Shown: positions 6,940 through 14,638, counted from the stretch's first letter. The stretch is 16,893 bases of DNA from an uncultured Bacilli bacterium (GCA_947628765.1 CANRBD010000014.1:1-16893); one strand, 5' to 3'. A program made the numbers and translations. Notes: a model not told the origin generated them from the letters alone.

Positions 6940-7782
6940 ATGAAAAAAATATTCATTTGTCTTATTGTTCTCATTTTATTAGGCAGTATAGGTATATATT
7001 GGTTTACTAATCAAAATAAAGAAACAAAGGTTAAAAAAGTAAGTAATAATATTGATTCAATATCTTTAAAACTAGAACAAGAAAAATATTACATCAAAGA
7101 GAATTTAAATCGCTATCTTGCATATCACAAAAGCCATGATTTTACTCTTTCTAAAGTCATTGCCGATGTAAATTCTAATTTGGATAAAGTAAAATATGAA
7201 GATGTTTATCAAACTAATACTAAAGAAAATCAAGTTATGTTGGTAAATAAATATTATTATTTGACAGAAAACTATAAACCCGATGACTTAGTAGTTTTAA
7301 CAGCTAAATATAATTCAGGCGTAAATAGTTCGCTTAGAAAAGAAGCTGCAGAAGCTTTTATGAAAATGAGTGATGCAGCAACTTTGGACAATATCATCAT
7401 CAAAAATGCTTCGGCATATCGCAGTTATGAATATCAAGTAAATTTATACGATAGATATGTAGCTAGAGATGGCAAAGAAGCAGCTGATACCTATTCAGCT
7501 AGAGCTGGCTTTTCAGAACATCAAACAGGACTAGCATTAGATATCAATGAAATTGATAATAATTTTGAAAATACTGATGCCTTTAAATGGCTACAAAACA
7601 ATGCTTATAAATATGGATTTATTTTAAGATTTCCAAAAGATAAAGAAGATATTACAGGTTACCAATATGAACCATGGCATTATCGCTATGTGGGCCCAAA
7701 AGTAGCTAAACAAATAACTGATGAAAATTTAACTTTAGAAGAATATCATGCTTTTTACGTACAATATAAAAACAATTCCTAA
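6940..7782 (+). CDS. VanY-type D-alanyl-D-alanine carboxypeptidase, M15B family, second copy
   Basis: A 280-residue paralogue of the preceding gene. A transmembrane helix at residues 3-22, a shorter linker, then the catalytic domain with SAYRSYEYQ (from 158), SEHQTGLALD (192-201; zinc ligands His194 and Asp201) and YEPWHYRYVG (Glu244, His247). Many stretches match the first copy almost word for word (TDAFKWLQ, KYGFILR, KEDITGY), so this is a local duplication that has diverged, mainly in the linker; the first copy is about 38 residues longer. The start ATG lies 2 bases after the stop of the first copy, with AAGGAA as Shine-Dalgarno inside its end. The last codons and the stop are part of the terminator hairpin. 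Confidence 0.95.
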   Translation: MKKIFICLIVLILLGSIGIYWFTNQNKETKVKKVSNNIDSISLKLEQEKYYIKENLNRYLAYHKSHDFTLSKVIADVNSNLDKVKYEDVYQTNTKENQVMLVNKYYYLTENYKPDDLVVLTAKYNSGVNSSLRKEAAEAFMKMSDAATLDNIIIKNASAYRSYEYQVNLYDRYVARDGKEAADTYSARAGFSEHQTGLALDINEIDNNFENTDAFKWLQNNAYKYGFILRFPKDKEDITGYQYEPWHYRYVGPKVAKQITDENLTLEEYHAFYVQYKNNS

Positions 7783-7798
7783 ACTTGGAATTGTTTTC
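7768..7798. terminator. Bidirectional terminator between the VanY pair and the 7805-8320 gene
   Basis: AAAACAATTCC (7769-7779), loop TAAACTT, GGAATTGTTTT (7787-7797): an 11-bp perfect stem with T runs on both strands. The VanY stop TAA is the first three bases of the loop. The convergent gene stops at 7805, so one hairpin serves both. Confidence 0.9.
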
Positions 7799-7804
7799 TT
7801 TATT

Positions 7805-8320
7805 CTACTCTTTACCAGCTTGGCCAAAATCTAAAGCAACTGTGAGTTTAGCAGTTGCGATTTGTGGCTGAACTTTGGTGTTTGGATCATAAATTATATT
7901 CACTTTTAAAATTTTACTTTCACCAACATTTAGCGTGTCTCCCTCACTAAGCCCTTCTGTCGTAAAGATAATCGCATTATTATTACTATCAGTCATATGA
8001 ATAGTTTCTAGTTCGGCCTCAATATTACCTTTATTAGTAACTGTAACATCATATTCCATTTTATCTCCAGGATAAGTGAGACTAGCATTAAAAGAAGCAG
8101 TTAAATCAGTAAATATTGGTTCTTCAACATTACTTGCATTACCAACACTGTGGCTATCTACTTTTGTTATTAAAATTTTCCAATTAGTTGTAACTTTAGC
8201 ATTACCCTTAATGTCTAATAATTGATCGAGAGCTCCATAACCGACAATCATTAACATAATTGTCACACACAGACCAACGATAATTAGATTCCTTTTTTTT
8301 GATTCTGACATCTCTGGCAT
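7805..8320 (-). CDS. Small exported protein, membrane-anchored or cleaved, with a TasA/camelysin-like or pilin-like beta domain
   Basis: A 171-residue protein I cannot name. A charged start (SESKKRN) is followed by a hydrophobic helix (residues 11-29) ending GYGALDQLLDIKGNAKVTTNWKI. This resembles exported Firmicutes proteins with SipW-type signals, in which a G-[YF]-[AG]-[AF] stretch is followed by IKGxAxV and a beta-rich domain. The remainder (about 35-171) alternates strands typical of an Ig-like or CARDB-like sandwich (YDVTVTNKGNIEAEL, NVGESKILKVNIIYD, TAKLTVALDFG). There is no LPXTG motif and no cysteine in the external part. A fibre or matrix role would be a guess; no SipW signal peptidase is in the window. 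It has its own promoter (8347-8375) and a strong Shine-Dalgarno (AAGGTGAT) before the ATG at 8320. Confidence 0.8.
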   Translation of the reverse strand: MPEMSESKKRNLIIVGLCVTIMLMIVGYGALDQLLDIKGNAKVTTNWKILITKVDSHSVGNASNVEEPIFTDLTASFNASLTYPGDKMEYDVTVTNKGNIEAELETIHMTDSNNNAIIFTTEGLSEGDTLNVGESKILKVNIIYDPNTKVQPQIATAKLTVALDFGQAGKE

Positions 8321-8346
8321 TAAATCACCTTCTACTATACATTTAT

Positions 8347-8375
8347 ATTATAAATGAATTTATCTCTTTTAGCAA
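8347..8375 (-). promoter_or_regulatory. Sigma-A promoter of the 7805-8320 gene
   Basis: Minus strand -35 TTGCTA (8370-8375), exactly 17 bases, -10 TATAAT (8347-8352). It is one of the best promoters in the window. It lies in the short gap after the miaA stop, so this gene is likely expressed independently of the ruvA-miaA operon. Confidence 0.75.
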
Positions 8376-8382
8376 TATTTTT

Positions 8383-9258
8383 TTATAAATTATTGCTTTT
8401 AATATAATCTAATACTTCTGTACATGTCACATTAAAATCTTCATAATTAGTTTTAAACCAAGTCAAAGTCATTTGATTATTAAACCAAGTATATTGTCTT
8501 TTGGCATAGTTACGACTTCTTTGTTTAATAAGTTCGATAGCATCATCAAAAGCTACATGACCATCAAAGTACTCAAAAAGTTCTTTATACCCAATTGGTG
8601 TCATTACAGCTTTGCTTCTAATGCCAGTATCATATAACAATCTGGCTTCATCTTCTAAACCCTGTTCTAACATTTTTTCAACTCTTTGATTTATTTTATA
8701 ATAAAGTAAATCACGATCTGCGGTTAAACCTATAAATAAAGCATCATATAAAAGTTTATCGGTTTTTTCTTTTTCACTGTAAGGTTTTTTATTAGCTTCA
8801 TAATAATTTAAAGCACTTATGAGCCTCACTCTATTATTTAAATGAATAGTCGTATCAGGATCTACTTCTAATAATTGCTTATAAAGTTCATCATTACTTA
8901 CACCTTCATATTCATTATTAGCCTTATCACTAAACTTATAATCATATAAAGCCGCTTTAATATATAAACCAGTGCCTCCAACCATGATTGGAGTTTTACC
9001 TCTTTTTAAAATATCATCAATTTTTGCTCTCGCATCTTTTTGATAATCAAAGACAGAATATTCTTTATTTATATCCATAAAACTTAACAGATGATGTGGT
9101 ATTCCTTCCTCATCTACAACTTTATTAGTTGCAATATCCATGCCTTTATATATTTGTGTACTATCAGCGTTAATAATTTCACCATTTAAATGTTTAGCCA
9201 AAAATAGACTAAGTTCTGTTTTACCAGTACCGGTTGGACCAGCAATAACTATTACCAC
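8383..9258 (-). CDS. miaA: tRNA dimethylallyltransferase MiaA
   Basis: A 291-residue enzyme that transfers a dimethylallyl group to N6 of A37 in tRNAs reading codons that begin with U. The P-loop is GPTGTGKTE (7-15), followed by DSTQIYKGMDIATNK (the catalytic Asp region), HHLL, VGGTGLYIKA, and the C-terminal tRNA-binding signature RSRNYAKRQYTWFNNQ. All family blocks are present and the length is normal. The start is taken as GTG at 9258. An in-frame GTG nine bases upstream (9267) lies inside the Shine-Dalgarno GAGGTGAT and is rejected. It is the last gene of the ruvA operon, 14 bases after queA. No clear terminator follows; a weak AT hairpin is seen but has no T run. Confidence 0.96.
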   Translation of the reverse strand: MVIVIAGPTGTGKTELSLFLAKHLNGEIINADSTQIYKGMDIATNKVVDEEGIPHHLLSFMDINKEYSVFDYQKDARAKIDDILKRGKTPIMVGGTGLYIKAALYDYKFSDKANNEYEGVSNDELYKQLLEVDPDTTIHLNNRVRLISALNYYEANKKPYSEKEKTDKLLYDALFIGLTADRDLLYYKINQRVEKMLEQGLEDEARLLYDTGIRSKAVMTPIGYKELFEYFDGHVAFDDAIELIKQRSRNYAKRQYTWFNNQMTLTWFKTNYEDFNVTCTEVLDYIKSNNL

Positions 9259-9272
9259 TTTTATCACCTCTT

Positions 9273-10295
9273 TTATTTTATAAACATACTATCCCCAAAG
9301 GAGAAAAAACGATATTCTTTTTCGACTGCTTCTTTATAAGCTTTTAACACATTTTCTTTACCCGCTAAAGCACTTACTAACATAATTAAAGTAGATTTGG
9401 GTAAATGAAAATTGGTAATTAATTTATCAATAGCTTTAAACTCATAACCAGGATAAATAAAAATATCGGTAAAACCATCACATTTTTTAAATGTTCCATA
9501 TAAATTCATTATAGTCTCTAACGTTCTAGTGGTAGTGGTTCCCACACTAATGATATTTTTGCCATTTTCTCTAGTTTTATTTAAAATATCGGCTGTTTTT
9601 TTACTCATTTCATAAAATTCGCTATGCATTTTATGTTTAGTCACATCGCTAACCGCCACTGGTCTAAAAGTTCCAAGACCTACGTGTAAAGTTATATAAG
9701 CAATATTGACTTTTTTCGCTTTAACTTTTTCTAAAAGCTCTTTCGTAAAATGCAGTCCAGCAGTGGGAGCCGCAGCGCTACCAATATTTTTTGCATAAAC
9801 AGTTTGATAACGGTCTTTATCTTTTAATTTTTCATGAATATAAGGTGGGAGTGGCATTTCGCCTAACTTATCTAATATTTCATACAAAATACCATTATAG
9901 GTAAGTTCAAAATATCTAATACCTTCATCTAATACTTGAGTGCATTTCGCTTTTAATAAACCATTACCAAAATTAACAATCGTTCCTTCCTTAATTCTTT
10001 TAGCCGGTCTAGCTAGACATTTCCATTTGCTATTTTCTTCATTTAAAAGCAAAAGTTCAATTTCGGCACCAGTATCTTCCTTAATACCATATATTCTAGC
10101 AGGAATTACTTTAGTATCATTTAAAACTAAAGTATCTCCTTCTTCTAAATAATCCAAAATATCAGTAAATTTTCGATGTTCTATTTCTCCAGTTTTTTTA
10201 TCTAAAACCAAAAGTTTTGAGGCATCTCTATTTGAAAGAGGCGTTTGCGCAATTAAATGCTCAGGTAACACATAATCAAAATCTTCAGTTCTCAT
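9273..10295 (-). CDS. queA: S-adenosylmethionine:tRNA ribosyltransferase-isomerase QueA
   Basis: A 340-residue enzyme of queuosine synthesis. It transfers and isomerises the ribose of SAM onto preQ1 at tRNA position 34, giving epoxyqueuosine. Family blocks are intact: DFDYVLPEHLIAQTP, RDASKLLVLDK, NDTKVIPARI, PPYIHEKLKD, AAPTAGLHFT, LHVGLGTFRPV, SVGTTTTRTLE, TDIFIYPGYEF, NFHLPKSTLIMLVSA and FSFGDSMFI. The start is ATG at 10295, spaced correctly behind TTGGAG; an upstream TTG at 10307 is part of that ribosome site. It overlaps the ruvB end by 11 bases. Tgt, which usually follows queA in Bacilli, is not here; miaA takes its place, so all visible partners of this part of the operon modify tRNA. 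Confidence 0.97.
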   Translation of the reverse strand: MRTEDFDYVLPEHLIAQTPLSNRDASKLLVLDKKTGEIEHRKFTDILDYLEEGDTLVLNDTKVIPARIYGIKEDTGAEIELLLLNEENSKWKCLARPAKRIKEGTIVNFGNGLLKAKCTQVLDEGIRYFELTYNGILYEILDKLGEMPLPPYIHEKLKDKDRYQTVYAKNIGSAAAPTAGLHFTKELLEKVKAKKVNIAYITLHVGLGTFRPVAVSDVTKHKMHSEFYEMSKKTADILNKTRENGKNIISVGTTTTRTLETIMNLYGTFKKCDGFTDIFIYPGYEFKAIDKLITNFHLPKSTLIMLVSALAGKENVLKAYKEAVEKEYRFFSFGDSMFIK

Positions 10296-11307
10296 CGGCT
10301 TCTCCAAAAAGAGTTTGATTCTCTTTCAATTTTAAATGCTTATAGGCTTTTTCAGTTACCACTCTACCACGACTTGTTCTTTTCAAAAAACCATTTTGAA
10401 GTAAATAAGGCTCATAAACATCTTCAATGGTTGTAGCTTCTTCACCAATAGATGAAGCCAAAGCATCGATACCTACTGGACCACCATTAAATTTTTCAAT
10501 AATTGACTTCAATAAATTATAGTCTGTTTCATCAAGACCTAAAGCATCAACTTTAAGTCTATCTAAAGCTATTTTAGTAATCTTTAAGTTAATACATCCA
10601 CTACCCATAACTAAAGCGTAATCGCGAACACGTTTAAATAATCTATTAGCAATCCTTGGTGTTCCCCGACTTCTTCTAGCTAGTTCGATAGCGGCATTTT
10701 CATCTATCTTGGTATCCAAAACCCTACTAGTACGAAGAATAATTTCTTTAAGTTCATCTTCAGTATAAAAATTTAATTTTGCAACAATTCCAAATCTATC
10801 ACGAAGTGGTCCTGTTAAATCACCGGCTCTAGTAGTAGCGCCAACTAAGGTAAATGGTGGAAGATCAATTCTAATGTTACGACTTGATGAATCACTTCCG
10901 ACAATAATATCTAACGTAAAATCTTCCATTGCCGAATATAAGATTTCTTCAATATATCTCGGAATACGATGAATCTCATCGATAAATAAAACATCCCCAG
11001 GCTCTAAGGTTGAAAGAACCGCCGCTAGATCACCACTTTTTTCGATTGAAGGTCCACTAGTTGTTTTAATATTTGTGCCTAGCTCATTAGCAATAATATA
11101 CGCTAGTGTAGTTTTTCCAAGGCCAGGAGGGCCATACAAAAGCACATGATCTAAAGATTCATCACGCATTTTAGCAGCTTTAATAAAAACTTCTAAATTT
11201 TCTTTGACTTCCTTTTGACCAATATATTCATCGATACTATCAGGCCTAATCGTACCCTCAAAATTATCTTCTTTAAGTTCATGATTAGTTATTACTCTTT
11301 CATCCAT
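10285..11307 (-). CDS. ruvB: Holliday junction branch migration ATPase RuvB
   Basis: A 340-residue AAA+ motor that drives branch migration with RuvA. It opens with the family block RPDSIDEYIGQKEVKENL; Walker A GPPGLGKT is at 59-66, followed by Walker B VLFIDEIHRIPRYIEE and sensor/arginine-finger block LVGATTRAGDLTGPLRDRFG. RGTPRIANRLFKRVRDYA and the winged-helix C-terminus (GGPVGIDALASSIGEE, EPYLLQNGFLKRTSRGRV) complete it. Full length for the family. The ATG at 11307 lies 4 bases after the tdk stop behind GAGGTGATAAA. It ends in TGA. In many Bacilli ruvA and ruvB are adjacent; here a small membrane protein gene and tdk lie between them. Confidence 0.98.
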   Translation of the reverse strand: MDERVITNHELKEDNFEGTIRPDSIDEYIGQKEVKENLEVFIKAAKMRDESLDHVLLYGPPGLGKTTLAYIIANELGTNIKTTSGPSIEKSGDLAAVLSTLEPGDVLFIDEIHRIPRYIEEILYSAMEDFTLDIIVGSDSSSRNIRIDLPPFTLVGATTRAGDLTGPLRDRFGIVAKLNFYTEDELKEIILRTSRVLDTKIDENAAIELARRSRGTPRIANRLFKRVRDYALVMGSGCINLKITKIALDRLKVDALGLDETDYNLLKSIIEKFNGGPVGIDALASSIGEEATTIEDVYEPYLLQNGFLKRTSRGRVVTEKAYKHLKLKENQTLFGEADEN

Positions 11308-11311
11308 TTTA

Positions 11312-11920
11312 TCACCTCAATCTCTTTTGATAGTTATTAAAATCTATTTTTTTTACTTTTTGTAAATAACATTTTCCACATAATGATTCATATTCATAAC
11401 CTTTAGTGCCATCGATAATTACTTCAGCTCCATCGGCTTCAAATTCATCATTAAATTTTCGGCCAACAAAGCGAGCAATTTCGCCACATTCACACAATGT
11501 TTTTAATTCTTCTAAAGTATCGGCAATCACAAGCAAACGATTACTGCCTTCAAAAGCTGCCATTTTAAAATTATTGCGAAGGCCATAACAAATAACCGGT
11601 ATATCACAGGTTTTAGTTATTAAGAAAAAATCATCAACTTGTTTTTCGGTTAAAAACTGAGCTTCATCGATAAAAATCGCTTTAATATTATGAAGCTTAC
11701 TTTTCAAAACAGAAAACACTTCATCAGTTTCTTTTAAAACAATATCGGCATTTCTTTTAAGGCCGATTCTTGATTCAATATTAAGACCACCTTTAGTATC
11801 TTTGCCTGGCTTTATTACCAAAACTTGAAAACCCTGCTCTTCATAATTATAAACTGTTCGCATTAAATCAATACTTTTGCCAGAATTCATTGTAGCATAT
11901 TTAAAAGTCAGTTTTGCCAT
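11312..11920 (-). CDS. tdk: Thymidine kinase
   Basis: A 202-residue type II thymidine kinase that salvages thymidine to dTMP. It opens like the E. coli/Streptococcus subgroup (KLTFKYATMNSGKS, P-loop ending at Lys15-Ser16, then VYNYEEQGF). DEAQF is the Walker-B-like motif with the catalytic Glu, CYGLRNNF is the thymidine loop, and two cysteine pairs (CECG and CGKC) form the structural zinc site. GAEVIIDGTKGYEYESLC is the lasso region that closes over the base. Length and motifs are normal. The ATG at 11920 shares one base with the stop of the upstream small gene (TAATG), with GGGGGTGT as the Shine-Dalgarno. It is transcribed inside the ruvA-miaA operon, probably with the same SOS-type control if the operator upstream of ruvA is real. 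Confidence 0.97.
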   Translation of the reverse strand: MAKLTFKYATMNSGKSIDLMRTVYNYEEQGFQVLVIKPGKDTKGGLNIESRIGLKRNADIVLKETDEVFSVLKSKLHNIKAIFIDEAQFLTEKQVDDFFLITKTCDIPVICYGLRNNFKMAAFEGSNRLLVIADTLEELKTLCECGEIARFVGRKFNDEFEADGAEVIIDGTKGYEYESLCGKCYLQKVKKIDFNNYQKRLR

Positions 11921-12249
11921 TATACACCCCCAAAATAATTAATATCTTGGATTTTATTTTTTAACTTAATTAATGGATAAATGATTAAAAATAAACCCAA
12001 GATTATCATCATTATTTTTTCAGGGGTTGCCAAATTAGACACAAATAAAATACTAACCACATATAAACCTGATGCTATAAAAGGAATCGTTGTTACAATA
12101 TATAAAATTTTTTTGAATGTATCATTAACGAGTTCTCTATTTTTAATCTGTCCAATCAAAAGCAAAATGCCATAAATAGCCCAACCTAAAATCAGAAGAC
12201 AAGTACCTACGACAATTAATAATCCACATATACTGATTACTAAAATCAT
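11920..12249 (-). CDS. Small hydrophobic membrane protein of unknown function
   Basis: A 109-residue protein with no family I recognise. It has three to four hydrophobic helices: about 3-33 (possibly two short ones, ISICGLLIVVGTCLLILGWA), 47-70 and 77-95, with short basic loops (QIKNRELVNDTFKK, KLKNKIQ). There is no enzyme motif. It begins 8 bases after the ruvA stop and overlaps the tdk start by one base, so it is certainly co-translated with them. Its place between ruvA and tdk suggests operon membership rather than a shared function. The frame is open over its full length, and the GGTGATAAA Shine-Dalgarno before the ATG supports it as a real gene. Confidence 0.75.
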   Translation of the reverse strand: MILVISICGLLIVVGTCLLILGWAIYGILLLIGQIKNRELVNDTFKKILYIVTTIPFIASGLYVVSILFVSNLATPEKIMMIILGLFLIIYPLIKLKNKIQDINYFGGV

Positions 12250-12257
12250 TTTATCAC

Positions 12258-12809
12258 CTACTTAAGCAATAATTTCAAAGCTTCTTTAATTTGCGTTTCA
12301 ATATCATCAGTTGGCTTAATCATTTTTAAAATTCTGTTAATATCCGCTGTTTTGTAACCAAGACTTTTAAGCGCTTCAATAAGTTCATCAAAATTATCAG
12401 TTGGTGCGGTCTCTTTAGAAACTAATTTTCCTTTTAAATCTAAAATAATTTGTCTAGCGACTTTATCACCTATTTTCGGAAATTTCTTAAGATATAAAAT
12501 ATTTTCTTTTTCAATCGCATCGATAATGCCAACTATACTACCAGTAGCCATCATTGGAAGTGCCATTTTACACCCTAATCCTTTAACGCCAATTAGTTTT
12601 AAAAATAAATCTTTTTCTTCTTGGGTTTTAAAACCATATAAACTAATTTCATCTTCTCTAACATTTTGATATAAGTAAACCATATATTCTTCACCAATAT
12701 TAAAAGAATAAGGACTGGCGGTATAAACTAAATAGCCAATACCATTATTATCCAATACGATATAACTACTTTCAATACCAGTTACAATTCCTTTTATATA
12801 TGCATACAT
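12258..12809 (-). CDS. ruvA: Holliday junction branch migration complex subunit RuvA
   Basis: A 183-residue protein that forms the tetrameric platform on four-way junctions and loads RuvB. The OB-fold opening is MYAYIKGIVTGIESSYIVLDNNGIGYLVY, followed by VREDEISLYGFKTQEEKDLF. Two helix-hairpin-helix motifs follow (GVKGLGCKMAL near 74-84 and FPKIGDKVARQIILDLKGK near 110-128), and a small C-terminal domain III (ALKSLGYKTADINRIL) contacts RuvB. One of the usual glycines in the first hairpin motif is followed by Cys-Lys rather than Pro-Lys. The start ATG at 12809 is behind GGTGATAAT. It is the first gene of the six-gene operon, with its own promoter and a candidate LexA box. Confidence 0.96.
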   Translation of the reverse strand: MYAYIKGIVTGIESSYIVLDNNGIGYLVYTASPYSFNIGEEYMVYLYQNVREDEISLYGFKTQEEKDLFLKLIGVKGLGCKMALPMMATGSIVGIIDAIEKENILYLKKFPKIGDKVARQIILDLKGKLVSKETAPTDNFDELIEALKSLGYKTADINRILKMIKPTDDIETQIKEALKLLLK

Positions 12810-12824
12810 ATTATCACCACTTTA

Positions 12825-12853
12825 ATTATACCACATTTACTTTATATGTACAA
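12825..12853 (-). promoter_or_regulatory. Sigma-A promoter of the ruvA-tdk-ruvB-queA-miaA operon
   Basis: Minus strand -35 TTGTAC (12848-12853), 17-base spacer, -10 TATAAT (12825-12830) with the extended-10 TGG. Predicted transcription start is about 12818, only some nine bases before the ATG at 12809; the Shine-Dalgarno GGTGAT would sit at the very 5' end of the message. Confidence 0.75.
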
Positions 12854-12860
12854 ATGTTCT
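12847..12860 (-). promoter_or_regulatory. Candidate LexA/DinR (SOS) operator before ruvA
   Basis: Minus strand AGAACATTTGTACA. The Gram-positive LexA (DinR) box is GAAC-N4-GTTC inside a wider palindrome; here GAAC-ATTT-GTAC differs in one base. It covers the -35 of the ruvA promoter, where a repressor would block polymerase, and ruvAB is a known SOS target. The match is by eye only. Confidence 0.5.
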
Positions 12861-12866
12861 TAAAGT

Positions 12867-12888
12867 AAAAAGGCACTTATAGTGCCTT
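12867..12888 (-). terminator. Terminator of the 12887-14476 membrane protein gene
   Basis: Minus strand AAGGCACT, loop ATA, AGTGCCTT with a short T run. The 8-bp stem begins within the stop codon (12887-12889). It separates this gene from ruvA. Confidence 0.8.
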
Positions 12889-14476
12889 AATTCCATATTT
12901 CATATAACCTTGGAGAATTTAAATTATTTCTATAAAAACCGAGGCCATATATCGTACTACCATCCAAGGTATATCGCAAAACATTGTTTACGGTTTGCGT
13001 TTTGTTTTTCTTACAATCATATATTTTTAATTTATAATCATCCGCAGATATTTTTTTACTATCACTCATATTAATCCAATATAATTTATTATTTTTTAAA
13101 GATAGTTTATTTTCAAAAGCATAATCTTTTTGTGATAAAACAGCAACATTTTTTATTATCTTACCATCTTTATTAAAAATACTGATTTTTTTGACATTTT
13201 GTTCATTATAATATATCGCATATTTTTCATTTTTATTATCATATGATACCGAATAAATATCATAATAATTTTTACTAAACTCGATAACTTTTGGTTTATA
13301 GTTTTCTTTGGCGATTTGATTTAAGTCGGCATGAATTAAATTAAACCCATTGTTAACATAAGTAGTTAATAATAAATTATTATCATTGACATTTAAGCTT
13401 TGATAACCTAATTTTTGAGCATTAGCATTAATCGTAAAAATAACTTTATCTTTATTTTCTGAAATATCATATTCGATTACATCAATTAAATTCTCTTTAT
13501 AATCGATTATTTCATAATAAATTTTATCATTATAAAGACCTATATTATAATTTTGCGGACTTTTTTCATCAAATGGCATTGCGATTAATTCATATACTTG
13601 ATTTTCATATCTATCATAGTAATTATAACTTATTTCGCCTTTACTTATTTCTGTCCATACAGCATAATTATCATTGGCTGATAAATTATATACTTCAGTG
13701 TTTTCAGTTTCATAAACATACTCCATATTGGCCGGCTCTTTACTGACCGAAAATTCATTTTTATTAGAATTTTTTTCTTCAATAAAAGCATACCAAACAT
13801 TTTTACTTTTAGTAATAGCTTTTATTTGATCATTTTTATCATATATAACCATAGCTGTTTTAGAATAATCTTCAGTAAAAGTAAAATCCTTATCATTATT
13901 TAGAAAATAACCTAAGACACCGGCGATAGTTCCTAAAACAATAGTGATTGTTAATTTAATCCATCGTGATAAAGGTTTTTTTCCTTTAGTTAAATCATGG
14001 TATATACCAAATGATGCACATGCCCCTAAGAAAATAAAACTTATAAATAGTGAGGTATATAAGTCCAGAAATGATGAAAGACCTCCAAATAAAATAAATA
14101 TTCCAATTATACCAAAGACAGTGGAAACATAAAAATATTTAGCGTTTTTATATTGATATTTTATTTTACCATCTTTTGATTTCGTAACTAAAGCAAAGAT
14201 TAATAAAAATGTGGCAATTATAAGGAAGATTGTAGTACTTAAAAGCCATATTGTTTCTTGCTCTATATCTTCAAAATAATCTACACTAAATAAGAACCAG
14301 GCCACAGTAAAAATATATAGAAAAACACTTATAGCGATAATTTTAGCATTACGTCTTTGTCTTTTATCAATTTTATCATATAGCTCATGCTTTTGTTTTT
14401 CGCTTAAAGAATGCCTATCTGAAAAATTTTGTTCATCATATAAAATAAATTTTTCTTGTTTTATTTTTTTCTTCAT
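12887..14476 (-). CDS. Membrane protein with five helices and a large, possibly beta-propeller, external domain; function unknown
   Basis: A 529-residue protein I do not recognise. Residues 1-45 are charged and cytosolic (KQKHELYDKIDKRQRRN). Five hydrophobic segments follow near 46-66, 76-98, 115-135, 139-159 and 173-193. With a cytosolic N-terminus the last 335 residues are outside. That part is rich in aromatic residues and Asn, Asp and Lys, and repeats a loose unit in which a polar turn is followed by a strand such as NYAVWTE, DKIYYEI, NNLLLTTY, EKYAIYY, NKLYWINM and STIYGLGF, spaced about 40-60 residues apart. This spacing suggests a six- or seven-bladed propeller or similar sensor fold; it is an inference from pattern only. 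There are no catalytic motifs. The start is ATG at 14476 behind AGGTGAG; an in-frame GTG at 14485 lies inside that Shine-Dalgarno. Confidence 0.8.
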   Translation of the reverse strand: MKKKIKQEKFILYDEQNFSDRHSLSEKQKHELYDKIDKRQRRNAKIIAISVFLYIFTVAWFLFSVDYFEDIEQETIWLLSTTIFLIIATFLLIFALVTKSKDGKIKYQYKNAKYFYVSTVFGIIGIFILFGGLSSFLDLYTSLFISFIFLGACASFGIYHDLTKGKKPLSRWIKLTITIVLGTIAGVLGYFLNNDKDFTFTEDYSKTAMVIYDKNDQIKAITKSKNVWYAFIEEKNSNKNEFSVSKEPANMEYVYETENTEVYNLSANDNYAVWTEISKGEISYNYYDRYENQVYELIAMPFDEKSPQNYNIGLYNDKIYYEIIDYKENLIDVIEYDISENKDKVIFTINANAQKLGYQSLNVNDNNLLLTTYVNNGFNLIHADLNQIAKENYKPKVIEFSKNYYDIYSVSYDNKNEKYAIYYNEQNVKKISIFNKDGKIIKNVAVLSQKDYAFENKLSLKNNKLYWINMSDSKKISADDYKLKIYDCKKNKTQTVNNVLRYTLDGSTIYGLGFYRNNLNSPRLYEIWN

Positions 14477-14492
14477 ACTACTCACCTATTTT

Positions 14493-14522
14493 ATTATAAT
14501 ATATGTTCAAGTAATGGCGCAA
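14493..14522 (-). promoter_or_regulatory. Candidate promoter of the 12887-14476 gene
   Basis: Minus strand -35 TTGCGC (14517-14522), 18-base spacer, -10 TATAAT (14493-14498). The predicted start is 10-15 bases before the ATG at 14476. It is downstream of the gpr terminator, so the gene is its own unit. Confidence 0.6.
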
Positions 14523-14570
14523 TATATTTTTTAATATTTTCTATTTAAATAACCCTCTTCCCTTATATAT

Positions 14571-14596
14571 AAAAAACAAAGACCCTTTAAGGTCTT
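14571..14596 (-). terminator. Terminator downstream of gpr
   Basis: Minus strand AAGACC, six-base loop, GGTCTT, TG, then six T. It lies about 45 bases after the gpr stop at 14639-14641. The stem is short (6 bp) but GC-rich for this genome. Confidence 0.75.
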
Positions 14597-14638
14597 CATT
14601 TTATTTATATTATCGGTTATTATTTAATGCTTAAAAAT

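Noticed and set aside
5981..7782. Vancomycin-resistance locus because of VanY-like genes
   Set aside because: No VanH/A/X ligase-dipeptidase genes or VanRS regulators are nearby; VanY-type carboxypeptidases are common housekeeping wall enzymes.
8355..8400. AGCAATA/TATTGCT hairpin as miaA terminator
   Set aside because: The loop is long, the stem is only 7 bp of mostly A/T, and no T run follows on the minus strand.
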